A stretch of 64,000 bases of DNA from Gerris lacustris (lineage: Eukaryota > Arthropoda > Insecta > Hemiptera > Gerridae). The notes beneath the pieces are model-generated. The model did no database searches and was not told the DNA's origin. It was given only the letters and a program-made list of their open reading frames with translations. The number at the start of each line of letters is the position of its first letter. Within the stretch, counting starts at the first letter, position 1. The DNA is taken from contig OX578284.1 of assembly GCA_951217055.1 (NCBI GenBank), positions 21,945,187 through 22,009,186 of the forward strand. The letters run 5' to 3'. Shown here in pieces: positions 1-11,713 of the stretch. A program made the translations under genes and the position numbers.

Positions 1-1430
1 CAACGTCTTTTTCCTAGGCTGATCAGTGATCTATTGTATAGTATATAATTATGTTCCAACATCGGTTAAATATAATGCACATTGTAAGTAACCAGGAACA
101 AAATATTATTAGCAAATAATCTTTTATTACCTGGCAGATTAAGTATCACCATCTGTCTACAAGTCCTGTACCCTGAGTATACTTCATTGAGTTTCAAAAC
201 TTGAGGAAAATTTATTTTCGGACACACAATATGAACACGAACACACCCTGTGAATTTTTATGGCAACAGGCAATACAAAAAATCAAGTATAAAGATTAAT
301 AACTCAAATAGCTTTTTCGATGATATGACCCTTCACACAAATACTCATTTTAAATAACTGAAACGAAAGTTTTTAATGTTTTCTTTGTTACACTCGTTAA
401 AAAAGACTTGGTACAACAATGTTCAAAGGGTGAAAACTCTTATAAATCAATAATAATTTAATAATTAATTATTTAAAAAGTTGAGAAAATTCTCCCATTC
501 ATTTTACATGGGTTTGATAAGAGGTGATTAGAAAAAGGAACATAACAAACACTGAGTTAAATTTTCGAAAGCTTTTGTGACGTCACACTAATCATCTCAA
601 TAGGGACACCCGTGTAGGGGGTGCGCGTCATTCCAGGACCAAGCTAACATGAAAAATATAGTACATAATAATGTTTCAATAAAAAAAACAGTATTTGTAA
701 AATGCATGATTTCTTTAAAATTTTCGCTGAAGGCAATACTATACAACTAGAACAACATGATATAAATACAAAATACAACCATAAAAAAAAAGAAAAAAAA
801 AAGACAGATATTGGCTGTCACAATAGTAAAAAGCCAGGCCAATGTTTTAATCCAACATTAGCGCTTTTTTCTCACATCACAAGGCCATCAGGGCAATACA
901 TATCTGGCTACACACTTGTCACATCCTCTTTTCAATTCAGTTTAAGGCAACTTTAACTTGTCTGTACCTGCGACAGTCCATGCCCTTCAAGTATAGCGTC
1001 GGTGACATCTGTGTAGCGACTGCTGCGCATAGCTATTAATTAAAATTAGTGGCAAAGTCAGGAGGTTTCGTCAAACAGGTCATAAGCGACCAAGTCACTA
1101 ATATGACTGTTATTTTACTGTTCTATCTGGTCTTACAACTTCGTACGCTAAACATTTAAAAATGAACGTGTGAACAATTTATATTGAACATAAAACACTC
1201 TGTACCCTGAAGACTGTGTAAGCGTGAACTAATTACTCTAAGAAGACCAGACCGAACATTCTAAACGACTTTTGACTTATGATCAATGATGGAGAATCCA
1301 TTCGTTCGTCCAATTGCAAAAGCTTGTTTGTTCGAATGATTGCGAATGCTCGTTTTATTACACGGTCGGAAATGGAAACAGGGAACGAGGTTACTCGTTT
1401 AACTACCTAAACCGTTACTTTTAACTTTTT
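1..1430. other. A+T-rich stretch, no gene seen
   Basis: No coding region is supported here. The longest open frame (702-956) is lysine-rich low-complexity translation of A-runs and has no recognisable domain. I see no tRNA, clear repeat array or transposon boundary. Confidence 0.6.
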
Positions 1431-1453
1431 CGTTCGCGAACGACCCATCTCTA
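1431..1453 (-). repeat. possible hAT-type transposon terminus (orphan end)
   Basis: Read on the minus strand this begins TAGAGATGGGT and runs into the palindrome CGTTCGCGAACG. TAGAGATGGG-like starts are typical of Ac/hAT terminal inverted repeats. I did not find a matching opposite end or an 8 bp duplication, so this could be a truncated element or a chance match. Confidence 0.3.
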
Positions 1454-3146
1454 AAACCGGGCCCTGATTAGGCCGTACAAGTTGCTGGTTAGGCCGTACA
1501 AGTACAAGTTAGAGCTGACGTTGGCCAATTAGCATGCGGCCGATGTGTGGATGGGAAGCTGGCATTTGTGAACATGCGACACTTAACCAACGCCAGTGCC
1601 AACCTCCACCAGCGAACAGCGCTTTTACAAGGGCCAATTTAAAGTGACGCTTGCCCGCTTTTTATTGTATGGCCAATGTGTGGGCCGTAGGCCCGGTTTT
1701 ATGGGAAAATATGCAGATTTTGGAGAGCACACACCTTGTTCTTACGATCGCATAATTAAAATGGTTTCTTTTTGTTCTAATTCTTAATAATGAATACGTT
1801 ACGAGTTATGATTAGGTGTTATAAACTATCTACAACTATCTATCTATTCATGGTAATCGTTTTAATTCTTACTTATTTTGTATTTCAGGTAAATGTTTGG
1901 GTTGGTTAGTCCAATGGATCGATCCAAGATAAATGAATCGCTCCTGTTTTATGCGGTGAGCCTTAATTTGATCATATTTTCATTATCTTTTCTTTATATA
2001 TAAATTAAAAGTACCATGCTGTCGGTAAAAATAACGTTAAGAGATTTATAAACATGTTAGTAAAACCACTTTTGAGGAGTGAACTGCTCAAGGAGAGAAA
2101 GTCTATCAGTCTATCACTAACAAATTAACGAATGATTTTCTTAGTTTTTTTTAAAAATGTAAATTCTTAAATATTGTAAATTTGAGGATTTGTTTGCATT
2201 TATTTTACAACTTTTAAAGCTCAACGAGCCCCACTTAAGAAAATAGTTAACCATAGACAAGTTTTTATTTTTATGATGATCCTATGAACTACTAGAGATT
2301 TTACATTGACAAGGGATTTTACCAAGGCTGTTTACAAAATACCAGCATCGTTTTGAGTTGGCAATTAATTAAGTACCGTGTAATTTGTAAAGTCTATTAA
2401 TAAAGTACTTGCATAGCGTAGTATTATTCGTTTAAAATTTCAATAATTATTTTAAGGTCTCTCTTATATTTAATTTTTTTTTGCCTTTTAGAGTTTTTAT
2501 TATTTTTTTCAACTATTAATTTAAAAATTGTCTCGTAACGATTAATTTTGGTTATACAATGAAAAATCTTTTCAATTATTTCTTTACTTAATTATTGCTG
2601 TATTATTACCCATTTAACCATTTGTTATCTTTCGTTACTTTTTATAGTTGTAATATTTTAGGAGTTTTTATTAGCAATAATTACTACTCGTATACTTTTA
2701 AAAAAAATAAAAATATTATTTTTATCTTGTCAAAACCATTAGCATTTAATGATAATATTCGAATTACTTTCAGCCTCGGTTTGAATTTTTTTATATACAA
2801 GTACAATATTTTGTGGTTTAGGGGTCATTTAATTTCGGTGTTAAGTCAATAAAATTTTATTGTTTTGAATTTTTCTAATTAGTTTAATTATTTTATATTT
2901 TATTCGTGGTTACGTATATTAGTATTATATTCGTGATAACGTATCAGTTTTTGATATTTATTTATTTTTCTTTCAAATAATAATTCTTACGGTAAGTTCT
3001 TATAATTATTTATAGGTAATAAGTTCATGTTTATTCATATTTGTTACCTATACATAAGTTCTTCTCCTAATTTAATTGTATATAAGCTCGTAAGTTGATT
3101 TTCTATCATAATTGTATTATTATAAAATTATGCACTTAATATCATA
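1454..3146. other. no gene; A+T-rich DNA
   Basis: There is a short direct repeat of TTAGGCCGTACAAGT around 1470-1505. Otherwise the stretch is A+T-rich and without a supported gene. The small open frames at 1596-1787 and 2595-2852 have no recognisable domain and no splice context. Confidence 0.55.
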
Positions 3147-3782
3147 CAGGGTACCGGTCCAGAAGTCTCCCCCCCCCCTTAAATTTTGAATGGTTTGAAA
3201 TATATTAATAAAACTTGGGGTATCTGTACCATGCAAAGGGAAGTTGGTTTTCATGCTATTGCGCACTAGGGCAACTTTTGCCAGATTTAGATTTTATGTT
3301 GTCTAGTGGTATTAGAGAACAAAGGTAAGAAACAAAATGATAATTTAATCTAGTAGGGCAAAATTATGAGAGATAAATACTCAACAGATTCCTAATCTAC
3401 TATCAAAAATACACTATCAAATTTGAGTTTACTAAATTGGCAAATTGGGTGGCCTGAGGGCAAAAAGGATTGTGCCCTTTGTACGCGAGTGGTTGTGAAT
3501 ACGAATTTCCCTTTACATGGTACAGATTCCCAAGTTTCATTAATTTATCTTAAACCATTCAGGTTTGAGATAAATTATATGTGAATAATAAATATAAAAA
3601 AGGTTACAACGATACAAGTTTTATTTTTTTAAATTATCGGGAGGATTTTTTTTCTTTGCCCCTCTATGGGGGCAAAATATGGAGATAGAAAAGTTTCAAA
3701 TAAAATGTCATTAAGTTTCATTAATTTATCTCAAACCATTACAAATTTTAGAGGAGGAGGGGGAGAGTTTTGGACCACCCTG
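3147..3782. mobile_element. MITE-like DNA element, copy 1 (TIR CAGGGT, TA flanks)
   Basis: The element starts CAGGGT after a TA and ends ACCCTG before a TA, which fits a TA target-site duplication as in Tc1/mariner-type elements. The left end reads ...GGTCC-AGAAGTCT followed by a C-run, and the right end is the reverse complement with a G-rich run. The phrase AACTTGG-GGTATC occurs near the left arm and its complement near the right. It has no transposase, so it is non-autonomous. A second copy lies at 6975-7529. Confidence 0.75.
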
Positions 3783-3837
3783 TATAATAATATAGACATA
3801 TAGGCGGATTATTTTATTGTATTTGGTTTTCTAATGC

Positions 3838-4150
3838 TTACCGAAAAAAAAATCTCCACTTCATGGAAAAACGCTGAAATCATGGATATATTTTTGGGCA
3901 ATTTAATCCAGTGTAGCTAACCTTTACTCCTCCCCCTCTGAAGATGTTGCTGACTTTGTTGCGAAAGGCAGTATCTTTCCGGAATAGAAGGAATTCGGGG
4001 TTGGTTTGCTAGGAGCTCTAAATATCGTTTTATATAAAATTTAGAAAATATTAACTTCAGTACTGCTATTGGTGAAATACAGTACTTATAAAAAGTGAAA
4101 AACCGACCTGCCTCCTAGCAACTCCTAATTCCTGATACTATTTTTAAAAG
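3838..4150 (+). repeat. dispersed repeat, inverted partner at 58.5-58.8 kb
   Basis: A block beginning near the text CTCCACTTCATGG and containing CCAGTGTAGCTAACC and CTCCTCCCCCTCTGAAGA recurs in reverse complement at about 58530-58840. No coding potential is visible. The family identity is unknown; it could be an old DNA transposon fragment. Confidence 0.5.
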
Positions 4151-4262
4151 CCTAAAATATTCAATGTCGTTTTTTGCGTAACGGAAAATTTCATCTGACT
4201 CCAGCCTAAAAACATATCTTTGATAAAAAGTTTGAGAGCTTTATTCATCTGCGTAAACTATA

Positions 4263-5728
4263 AAGGGTGTATCAATTTCAGATGGACATTCAAAATGGGG
4301 TATATCTACAGGTAATTTGGAGAAAAAAAGTTCATATAAGCTATAGTCCAATTCTCAACGGTGTAGGAGCTATAAGCGAAAATAGACTGTGTTATAAACA
4401 ATCGACCTTTACTTTAAAAAACTGAAATATCTCAAAAAATATTAAACAACAATGAATGAACAATCTTTAGAAAGAGCAGGAAATTTCCTATAAATCGATG
4501 AATGTTTAAGTTGACTTGTTGCCTTTTTAGTGTGACCCAGAGCTGTATGAAAACAAAAATCACAAGAAACTTCGCGTCCACTTATCGATATGACCCGAAT
4601 GGGAGAAATGCGTACAAAGTTAGGAAAAGTTGGCGCTATTAATAAGCTTTAAAACGATACCAAATACTTCAAAATATTCCAACTCTAAGTGGGCGAACAA
4701 GCCATCGTTGTAGAAAAAACATGTCGTGCTTGCAGCTGGTGAAAGGCAAAGAAACGTGACATTATCAGCTGTGGCATCGTTGATAAAAAGATGTCGAATG
4801 TGCATTGCTCAAGGTGGCGGCCATTTTGAGCAGCTTCTGCCTTGAGATACCATAGTAAGTATATTTTAAAGGATTTTTTAAATTTAATTTCTTTGTTTTT
4901 AAACTGTTATTATAAGTCATTAATAAATGTGTTTTATTATTAAAAAGCCTCTACATACTCCAACATTAGAAGATTAGTCATTAAAATTTCAAATTCTTCT
5001 CTTTAGTCGTGCAGAGGAAAATCGCTATATAGGGATCCATTCTGCGCCAAGATAAAAAGATGTTCGGTAAGAGGAAATGGAATTCTTAGAGAAGCAAACA
5101 GTGAGTATTAAAAGGGATTTGATGTCCTTTTGATTGGCAAAAATCGCCTCTTTTTAGCCATTTTAGTTTATGAGTAATAAAGAGTTTTCTGAACAAAGTC
5201 ACTAAATTTTAGTTCTCTAACTAGAAGATCTATTATTGTAAAATATACTTATTATGGTATCTCAAGGCAGAAGCTGCTCAAAATAGCCGCCACCTTGAGC
5301 AATGCACATTCGACATCTTTTTGTCAACAATGCCACAGCTGATAATGTAACGTTTCTTTGCCTTTCACCAGCTGCAAGCACGACATGTTTTTTTCTACAA
5401 CGATGGCTTGTTCGCCCACTTAGAGTTGGGATATTTTGAAGTATTTGGTATCGTTTTAAAGCTTATTAATAGCGCCAACGTTTCCTAACTTTGTAAGCAT
5501 TTCTCTCATTCGGGTCATATCGATTGTTCATTCATTGTTCCAAGATTAATATGTTTTGAGAAATTTCAGTTTTTTAAGGTAAAGGTCAATTGTTTTTAAC
5601 ACTGTGTATTTTCGCTTATAGCTCCTACACCGTTGAGAATTGGACTATAGCTTATACGAAATTGTTTTCTCCAAATGACCTGTAGATATACCCCATTTTC
5701 TATCTCCATCTGAAATTGATACACCCTG
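4263..5728. mobile_element. long foldback element with ~0.5 kb inverted arms
   Basis: The left arm (about 4263-4860) and right arm (about 5255-5728) are near-perfect reverse complements over most of their length, leaving a central loop of about 400 bp. The tips read (A/C)AGGGTGTATCAATTT and its complement, flanked by TA on both sides. The inner arm segments include GCCATTTTGAGCAGCTTCTG and its complement near 5265. No transposase is present; the open frame at 4620-4805 (-) lies inside an arm and is mirrored in the other arm. A transcript across it would form a long dsRNA hairpin. The shared AGGGTG tips suggest relation to the CAGGGT MITEs, but this is inference. Confidence 0.8.
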
Positions 5729-6974
5729 TATAGATTCAACAGTAGATTTAACATTCAGGAGTCTTTATCAGCGCAAGGGGATACTTTTTACTCTAGTGCA
5801 ATTGTACATACAAATATCGAGCAAGGGGATACTTTTTACTCTATATCGAAATACAAATATCGAAGTTAATTGATTAGGAAAAAAGAAAGACTTTTCCTCA
5901 CCAAAAGTACTTTTCCTCACCAAAAGTATACACCCGCTTTGAACCATACAATTAGTAATTTTCTTACTATTAAAAAAATAAATATAATATAAAAGAAATT
6001 ATATTCTTTTCCTGTTTTACTTTATTTATTTATAATTATTTTTAATATGTTATATGTATATGCTATTAAATGAATCTTAAGTATAACTAGGGTCCCATAG
6101 CCCTCCTCCTCCATCTTAGATTTCCAGAAAGCTCTAGGTATTCTAAGCGGTTCTCATCCATTTCTTTTACTTTATTTTCCCCTTAACTTCTGAGTGTGTT
6201 CTCTGCTTCTCTTCGTGACTCGTGGGTATCACTTGGCCATTTATTTTCCCTCGTCCATCGGTCACCAATCACATATTTGCTTGAGCCATCTTGCCTCATC
6301 TATACGACGGCGTCTCTGGTTCGTTTTCTTATCTCATCATCTTCATTCCTAATTCTATATCTTTTCTTAACTCCAAACATAATCACTCTCCATTGCGCAT
6401 TGTGCAGTTTGCATGTGTTTTAATATAGAATAAGACTTATATATAAGTTATAGCAACTAATTGTACTGAGGTGCCAACTTTAATGCAAACCACAGCAAGA
6501 CCAACCAAACAAGACCAAAAAAAAAAACAAATGTCAGTCGTTATTCATAAGTAATCTTTAATAATTTAGTCTTTATATATTTAGAATAGGAGAGGGTTTA
6601 TATTAATAATTAAAGGCTTTTATATTTAATTAGGAGTATTGCTTGGTATGTTGGTTAGTTTCTTGTTGGTCCATAAGTTAGTCAATTAGCTAAGGGAAGT
6701 CTATGCTTTTGTTGCCACTACAGCAACGAGAAAAAAGAAATTACCTACTTTAATTTTTTTTTGACTGTTTATGCTTCCTATTTTGTTATTTACTGTTAGT
6801 AGTTTTAAGTCATTTAAATGCAGTACTAATCTGAAAATGTAGTTCCTCAGGGCCCGGACAAACAACATATATTGGGGGCTCTTCCTAAAACATTTTGTTA
6901 TACACTTTAATTTAGTTAGACTTGTAAGCATCTTATAATATACTTTCAAATATTATTTTAGTATTAAAAATATA
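5729..6974. other. no gene; two short tandem duplications
   Basis: A 48 bp direct duplication beginning GCAAGGGGATACTTTTTACT sits at 5773 and 5821, and a 19 bp duplication of CTTTTCCTCACCAAAAGTA follows at 5891-5928. The rest is A+T-rich without a supported gene. The open frames at 6196-6423 (+) and 6701-6949 (-) have no recognisable domain. Confidence 0.55.
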
Positions 6975-7529
6975 CAGGGTGCATATGGTCCTAAAGTCCC
7001 CCCCCCCCTCTTAACTTTTGAACGGTTTGAGATAAATTAATGAAACTTGGGGGATCCTAACCGGGAAAAGGGAAGTTTGTTTTCATGCAATCGCACATTT
7101 GGGGCAACCACCCACTTTACTTCAGGTCAACCAACTTCAAAAGTTCAAATTGGAATGTATATTTTTGATAGTATATTTGGATTCTACGGTGAAAAATAAT
7201 AAAATTTTAATTGAAACTTTTTTTTTATATCTCCAATATATTTCCCCCTATAGGAGGGCAAAGATAGCAAAATAATTCTTCCTATAAAATTTAAACGGTT
7301 TGAAAAAAAAAAAATGGAACTTGGGGAATATGTACCGTACCATGTACCATACAGGGAAATGGCATTCATCCACTCGCTTACTACAACCACCACCTATTGT
7401 GCCCCCAGGCGCTGAAATCTACCACTTTTATATGGTACGGATCCGCCAAGATTTATTAATTTATCTCAAACCGTTCACATGTTAAGAGGGGGGGGGGGGG
7501 GGGGGGGGGGAGACTTTTGGACCACCCTG
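6975..7529. mobile_element. MITE-like DNA element, copy 2 (TIR CAGGGT, TA flanks)
   Basis: This is the same family as 3147-3782. It starts CAGGGTG after TA and ends CACCCTG before TA. The left arm carries a C-run followed by CTCTTAACTTTTGAACGG, and the right arm the complement, ending in an uninterrupted run of 23 G at 7488-7510. The two copies differ in internal length (636 versus 555 bp) and by many substitutions, so they are old. The element ends 95 bp before the retrotransposon. Confidence 0.75.
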
Positions 7530-7624
7530 TATATGAGCCATAAATAATTTTTATGTGAATTATGATAATGTTCGGGCCGGGGTCATATGACTCTCCTAGA
7601 CCCCCTATCTGGGTTTGTTATCCC

Positions 7625-7717
7625 TGTGGGAGGTGACATTGTTGTATTATTGTTTTGTTGTGACATTGACATAGTCAAGTCTTGTGTTAATAAAGTAAGT
7701 TATCGAATACTGAAACA
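7625..7717 (+). repeat. 5' LTR of the gypsy element
   Basis: The 93 bp repeat runs from TGTGGGAGG to ACTGAAACA. It contains a polyadenylation-type signal AATAAA at 7689-7694. It matches 11714-11806 at every base compared. At 93 bp it is far shorter than most gypsy LTRs. Confidence 0.95.
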
Positions 7718-7735
7718 TGGTGGCAGCGGTGTTCT
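7718..7735 (+). promoter_or_regulatory. primer-binding site
   Basis: Directly after the 5' LTR the sequence reads TGGTGGCAGCGGTGTTC. The TGG start is what is expected for pairing with the CCA end of a tRNA, followed by bases complementary to an acceptor stem. I do not assign the tRNA species. Confidence 0.7.
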
Positions 7736-7770
7736 AAATCGATATAGAGCCGTGAGTATACAAAACAAAT

Positions 7771-10452
7771 ATGGTAGAATCCAAAGAGAATCTTACAGTA
7801 TTGAATAACGTTAATCCGGGTATGAGCGCGCCTCCTATGTTTTCGTTTCAAGCAGAGGAGTGGCCCACTTGGAGCCGTCGATTTAACCGTTATCGTTCTT
7901 GCTCGGGACTCGTAGATCAGAGTGAAGAACGCCAAATTAACACATTGATTTATTTAATGGGCGATAGGGCAGAAGATTTGCTGCTGTCGTTCAAGCTGTC
8001 CGAGAAAGATGCCTCTTCGTTCCGCGAAGTATTTGGAAAATTCAACGCTTTCTTTTCGGGTAAACGCAATATTATTTATGAACGAGTTAAATTCAATAAA
8101 CGGGTGCAAGCTGAGGGTGAACCGGTAGAAACTTTTATAGAAGATCTCTACCGACTAGCGAAAAGTTGCAATTACGGTTGTCTGGAGGAAGAACTTATTC
8201 GAGACCGGCTAGTTGTCGGACTCCGAAATGTAAGTTTGTCTGAAGCACTGCAGTTGGATGCCGACTTGACACTTGAGAAGGCAGTGCAGAAAACCCGGCA
8301 GGCGGAAGAAGTTCATAAACAGCAGAAGGTCATAAGACCAGAAAAATCAAGCGGAGCTGAGATCGACGCAGTGAAAAAAGCTCGTAATAACTTCAAACGG
8401 GGTAAGTCTGACACAGAAAAAGACGCAAGAGGGAAGACACATACAAAATGTTCTAATTGTGGAGGATTTCCAAGTCACGGTGCAGATCAGTGTCCAGCCA
8501 AAAACTCAATTTGCAGACAGTGCAACCGGAAAGGACACTGGGGGCGTGTGTGCCGAAGCAACATTCGAGTGCATGAAGCTCACTTAGAGCAGGGTCCAGG
8601 TCCGTCCCAGCCATATTATTATCTCGGTTCTGTGGAAGATAAAACCACGAAACCGTGGGTCGCCGAAGTAACCTTAAACGGTAAGCATAAAATTAAATTT
8701 AAATTAGATACTGGTGCTGACGTTACGGTTATTGGTGAGGGTTTATATCGCCAGATAGCGAACAAGTGGCCGATGAAAAAAGCAGAGCGACGCTTGCTGG
8801 GGCCGACTTCGTTCCAAATACCAGTTTTAGGTACCGTTGGGGGAGAACTGACTTGGAAAGGAAACTCAACAAAAGCGACTATTTATGTTATCAGGGAGCC
8901 ACAGGAACCATTGCTAGGAAGGCAAGAGCTTGCTTCTTTAGGAATGTTAGCGTGGCTGAACCAACTCAGGAAACCCCCGGAGGCCGAGTTTGAGTCCTTA
9001 TTCGAGGGTCTTGGTAAGCTAGAAGGGGAATACACAATTAAGATAGATAAAGAAGTTATGCCTTATTCAGTCACTACCCCTCGTAGAATAGCGTTACCAC
9101 TATTAGAGAAAGCAAAATCAGAGCTGAAGAAGATGGAAATAGATGGCGTAATAACCAAAGTCAGGGAAGCGACAGATTGGTGTGCCCCTTTGGTTGTTGT
9201 ACCCAAACCAGACGGGCGAGTGCGAATTTGTGTCGATTACACCGAGCTTAATAGAGCGGTTAAGCGAGAAAGACTAATGTTACCAACTGTGGAAGACTGC
9301 CTAGCCTCCATAAAAGACGCCAACGTCATTTCAAAGTTAGACGCGCGAGCCGGTTATTATCAAGTTGCATTAGCGGAAGAATCTAAAATGTACACAACTT
9401 TTATAACACCGGTCGGAAGGTTTTGTTTTACGCGATTACCGATGGGGATATCCAGCGCAGGGGAACATTTCCAGAGACGTATTTCCGAGACATTGTCAGG
9501 GACGGAAGGAACTGTGAATTTAATGGACGACATACTGGTGTTCGGAATAGACACAGCGGAACATGACAGACGGCTGAGAGAAGTTTTCGTTAAACTTAAA
9601 AGCGCGGGAATTACTTTAAATAGAGAGAAATGTCTCTTCCGCAAATCAAAAGTCACGTTCCTTGGTCACGAGGTCGGAGCAGACGGGATTCGACCTGATC
9701 CAGTAAAGGTGAAGGCGATAACATCATTGCCACGTCCGCGTACATCGTCGGAACTGCGGAGCCTACTAGGAATGGTCACTTATCACTTGAGATTTTTACC
9801 ACACCTTGCTGATGTGATAACACCTCTTAGAGAAATTGTATCGGACGAGGCGTTATCTGGGTGGTCTGTGAGTCAAGATATTGCACTGGCGAAATTGAAA
9901 GAGATGTTGTCAACAGCCCCAGTCTTAGCACTGTTTGACCCTAATAAAATGACAAGGGTTGCAGCCGACTCCTCGTCATTTGGGTTGGGTGGAGTCTTGG
10001 AGCAGCGAGTATGTGGAGGTCAGTGGCGACCAGTCCACTACATCTCTAGAACTCTAACGGAGACAGAACGCCGGTATGCACAAGTCGAGAAAGAAGCACT
10101 GGCGGTCACCTGGGCGTGCGAGCGTTTCACAAACTATCTTCGGGGAATGCCCATGTTCACAGTCCTTACGGACCACAAACCCTTAACATCATTGCTTGCG
10201 AGTAAACCCATATCGGAATTAACACCTCGTTTACAGCGTTTTAGAATGCGATGCGCTGCATTCAATTTCACAATTGAGCATGTTCCGGGAAAAGACCTAA
10301 ACGTACCGGATACGTTGTCACGTATGCCGCTACCAGAAACTGTTCAAGAAGAGGATGTGTTGGATGCAGAGAGAGAGGACGAGTGTGGAGTTTGGGCTAT
10401 CTTAAAGAGTCTGCCCATGTCGGATCAAAGACTAAAAGAGGTACATACTTGA
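7771..10452 (+). CDS. Gag-protease-reverse transcriptase-RNase H polyprotein of the gypsy element
   Basis: This 893-residue frame starts at an ATG 54 bases after the LTR. Residues 1-190 are the Gag capsid-like region. Two zinc knuckles follow, a variant CX2CX5HX4C (C227, C230, H236, C241) and a CX2CX4HX4C (C248, C251, H256, C261). The aspartic protease motif LDTGAD is at 312-317. Reverse transcriptase spans about 430-690 with LPMGIS at 556-561 and the catalytic box LMDD at 584-587. RNase H spans about 725-850 with likely catalytic D733, E774 and D801 (TDHKPL). The frame ends with TGA after the RNase H-integrase linker has begun. The integrase follows in frame 2, so this end is probably a frameshift lesion and not a natural terminus; a programmed +1 shift is a less likely alternative. 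Gag, protease and RT look intact and potentially functional. Confidence 0.93.
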   Translation: MVESKENLTVLNNVNPGMSAPPMFSFQAEEWPTWSRRFNRYRSCSGLVDQSEERQINTLIYLMGDRAEDLLLSFKLSEKDASSFREVFGKFNAFFSGKRNIIYERVKFNKRVQAEGEPVETFIEDLYRLAKSCNYGCLEEELIRDRLVVGLRNVSLSEALQLDADLTLEKAVQKTRQAEEVHKQQKVIRPEKSSGAEIDAVKKARNNFKRGKSDTEKDARGKTHTKCSNCGGFPSHGADQCPAKNSICRQCNRKGHWGRVCRSNIRVHEAHLEQGPGPSQPYYYLGSVEDKTTKPWVAEVTLNGKHKIKFKLDTGADVTVIGEGLYRQIANKWPMKKAERRLLGPTSFQIPVLGTVGGELTWKGNSTKATIYVIREPQEPLLGRQELASLGMLAWLNQLRKPPEAEFESLFEGLGKLEGEYTIKIDKEVMPYSVTTPRRIALPLLEKAKSELKKMEIDGVITKVREATDWCAPLVVVPKPDGRVRICVDYTELNRAVKRERLMLPTVEDCLASIKDANVISKLDARAGYYQVALAEESKMYTTFITPVGRFCFTRLPMGISSAGEHFQRRISETLSGTEGTVNLMDDILVFGIDTAEHDRRLREVFVKLKSAGITLNREKCLFRKSKVTFLGHEVGADGIRPDPVKVKAITSLPRPRTSSELRSLLGMVTYHLRFLPHLADVITPLREIVSDEALSGWSVSQDIALAKLKEMLSTAPVLALFDPNKMTRVAADSSSFGLGGVLEQRVCGGQWRPVHYISRTLTETERRYAQVEKEALAVTWACERFTNYLRGMPMFTVLTDHKPLTSLLASKPISELTPRLQRFRMRCAAFNFTIEHVPGKDLNVPDTLSRMPLPETVQEEDVLDAEREDECGVWAILKSLPMSDQRLKEVHT

Positions 10453-11695
10453 GGCCCAGAACAAAGATCCTATATGTCACGAACTAAAGACGTGTATTCG
10501 ACAAGGATGGCCACGAAGGTCTGATTTAACACCAAGTTTACGTGAGTTTTATAGTCGTAGAAACTCCTTATCACTTTTAAACGACTTAATAGTGTTCGAA
10601 ATCCGAATTTTTATTCCTCGGGAACTGCGGAGTGACATCTTAGCCAAATTACATCAAGGGCACTTAGGAATAACGAAATGTCGAGCACGCGCTCGTGAAT
10701 CCGTTTGGTGGCCCGGTCTAGCAAAACAGCTTCAGACATTGGTTGAGTCTTGCCCGGAATGTGTCGAGCAAAGAAGAAATCCGTAGGAGCCTTTGATACC
10801 ATCAGATTTACCGATTGGTCCTTGGGTTACTGTAGGTGCAGACTTAGCTACAATCCGAGGGCAACAATATTTGATAGTTGTAGACTATTTTTCTAGGTAT
10901 CCCGAAATTTCACACCTTCCAACAACTGACGCGAAGACGGTTATTGAACGACTTCGTGCTATTTTTGGAAGACACGGAATACCTCGAACATTACGAACGG
11001 ACAACGGTCCACAGTTTAAATCATACGAATTCACACGTTTCGAGAAAGAGTATGGATTTGAACACGTAACTAGTAGCCCCTACCATCCTAAGAGCAATGG
11101 AGAGGTGGAGGCTGCCGTTAAAACAGTGAAGAAAATTGTTTTAAAGGAGCAAGATCCTATTTTAGGGTTGTTAGCCTATCGGTCAACACCTTTGGCCGGA
11201 AGACCTAGCCCCTCTGAACTTTTGATGGGTCGTCGGTTGAGAGGAACCGTTCCCATGACTCCTCAAAATTTGAAACCCGCCTGGCCGAACCTAATCAAAT
11301 TTCGAAAGAAAGAGGTCCAATTAAGACAGAAGGGAAAAGACAATCATGATAAACGTCATCGAGCCATCGCTTTGAGACCCTTAAAAGAGAAAACTAGAGT
11401 ATGGATAGTAGACTTAAGAAGGTATGGCACTGTCATCAAAAAGCTAGCCGTGCCTAGAAGTTACTTGGTGCAGACGTCACAGGGGACAGTCCGGCGCAAC
11501 AGACATATGCTGATACCAGCTGCTAAGCGTGGTGCATCACGAGACTTCCCCGCGCCACAACTATACCATTCCACCATGGCGCATCCATCTGACAACGTGA
11601 AGGAGAATCAATCTGATACCACAATACGACCAACGGAACTTCGTAGAAGTACCAGAGTTCGCCAGCCACCTAAGAGACTCATCGAGGAGGTTTGA
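10436..11695 (+). pseudogene. integrase part of the gypsy polyprotein, interrupted
   Basis: The frame opens at 10436 after a stop and continues the polyprotein one frame away from the upstream reading frame. The N-terminal zinc-binding HHCC module is at about 10640-10770 (HX3H, then CPEC). An in-frame TAG at 10784-10786 interrupts the protein immediately after it. Downstream lies the catalytic core with the first Asp in VGADL, the second in RTDNGPQF and Glu in SNGEVE, spaced 35 residues apart (DD35E). A basic C-terminal tail follows and the frame ends with TGA at 11693-11695, 18 bases before the 3' LTR. With one frameshift and one nonsense codon this copy cannot make a whole integrase by normal translation. 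Confidence 0.9.
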
Positions 11696-11702
11696 AAGTC
11701 CC

Positions 11703-11713
11703 AGAAGAGGGGA
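11703..11713 (+). promoter_or_regulatory. polypurine tract
   Basis: AGAAGAGGGGA abuts the TG of the 3' LTR. This is the expected position for the plus-strand primer of an LTR retrotransposon. Confidence 0.8.

Noticed and set aside
702..956. 84-codon open frame near the left end
   Set aside because: Lysine-rich translation of A-runs without a domain, splice context or conservation that I can see.
7687..7935. Minus-strand open frame over the 5' LTR and gag
   Set aside because: Shadow of the retrotransposon coding strand.
8766..9656. Additional open frames inside the gag-pol region (both strands)
   Set aside because: Out-of-frame shadows of protease and reverse transcriptase.
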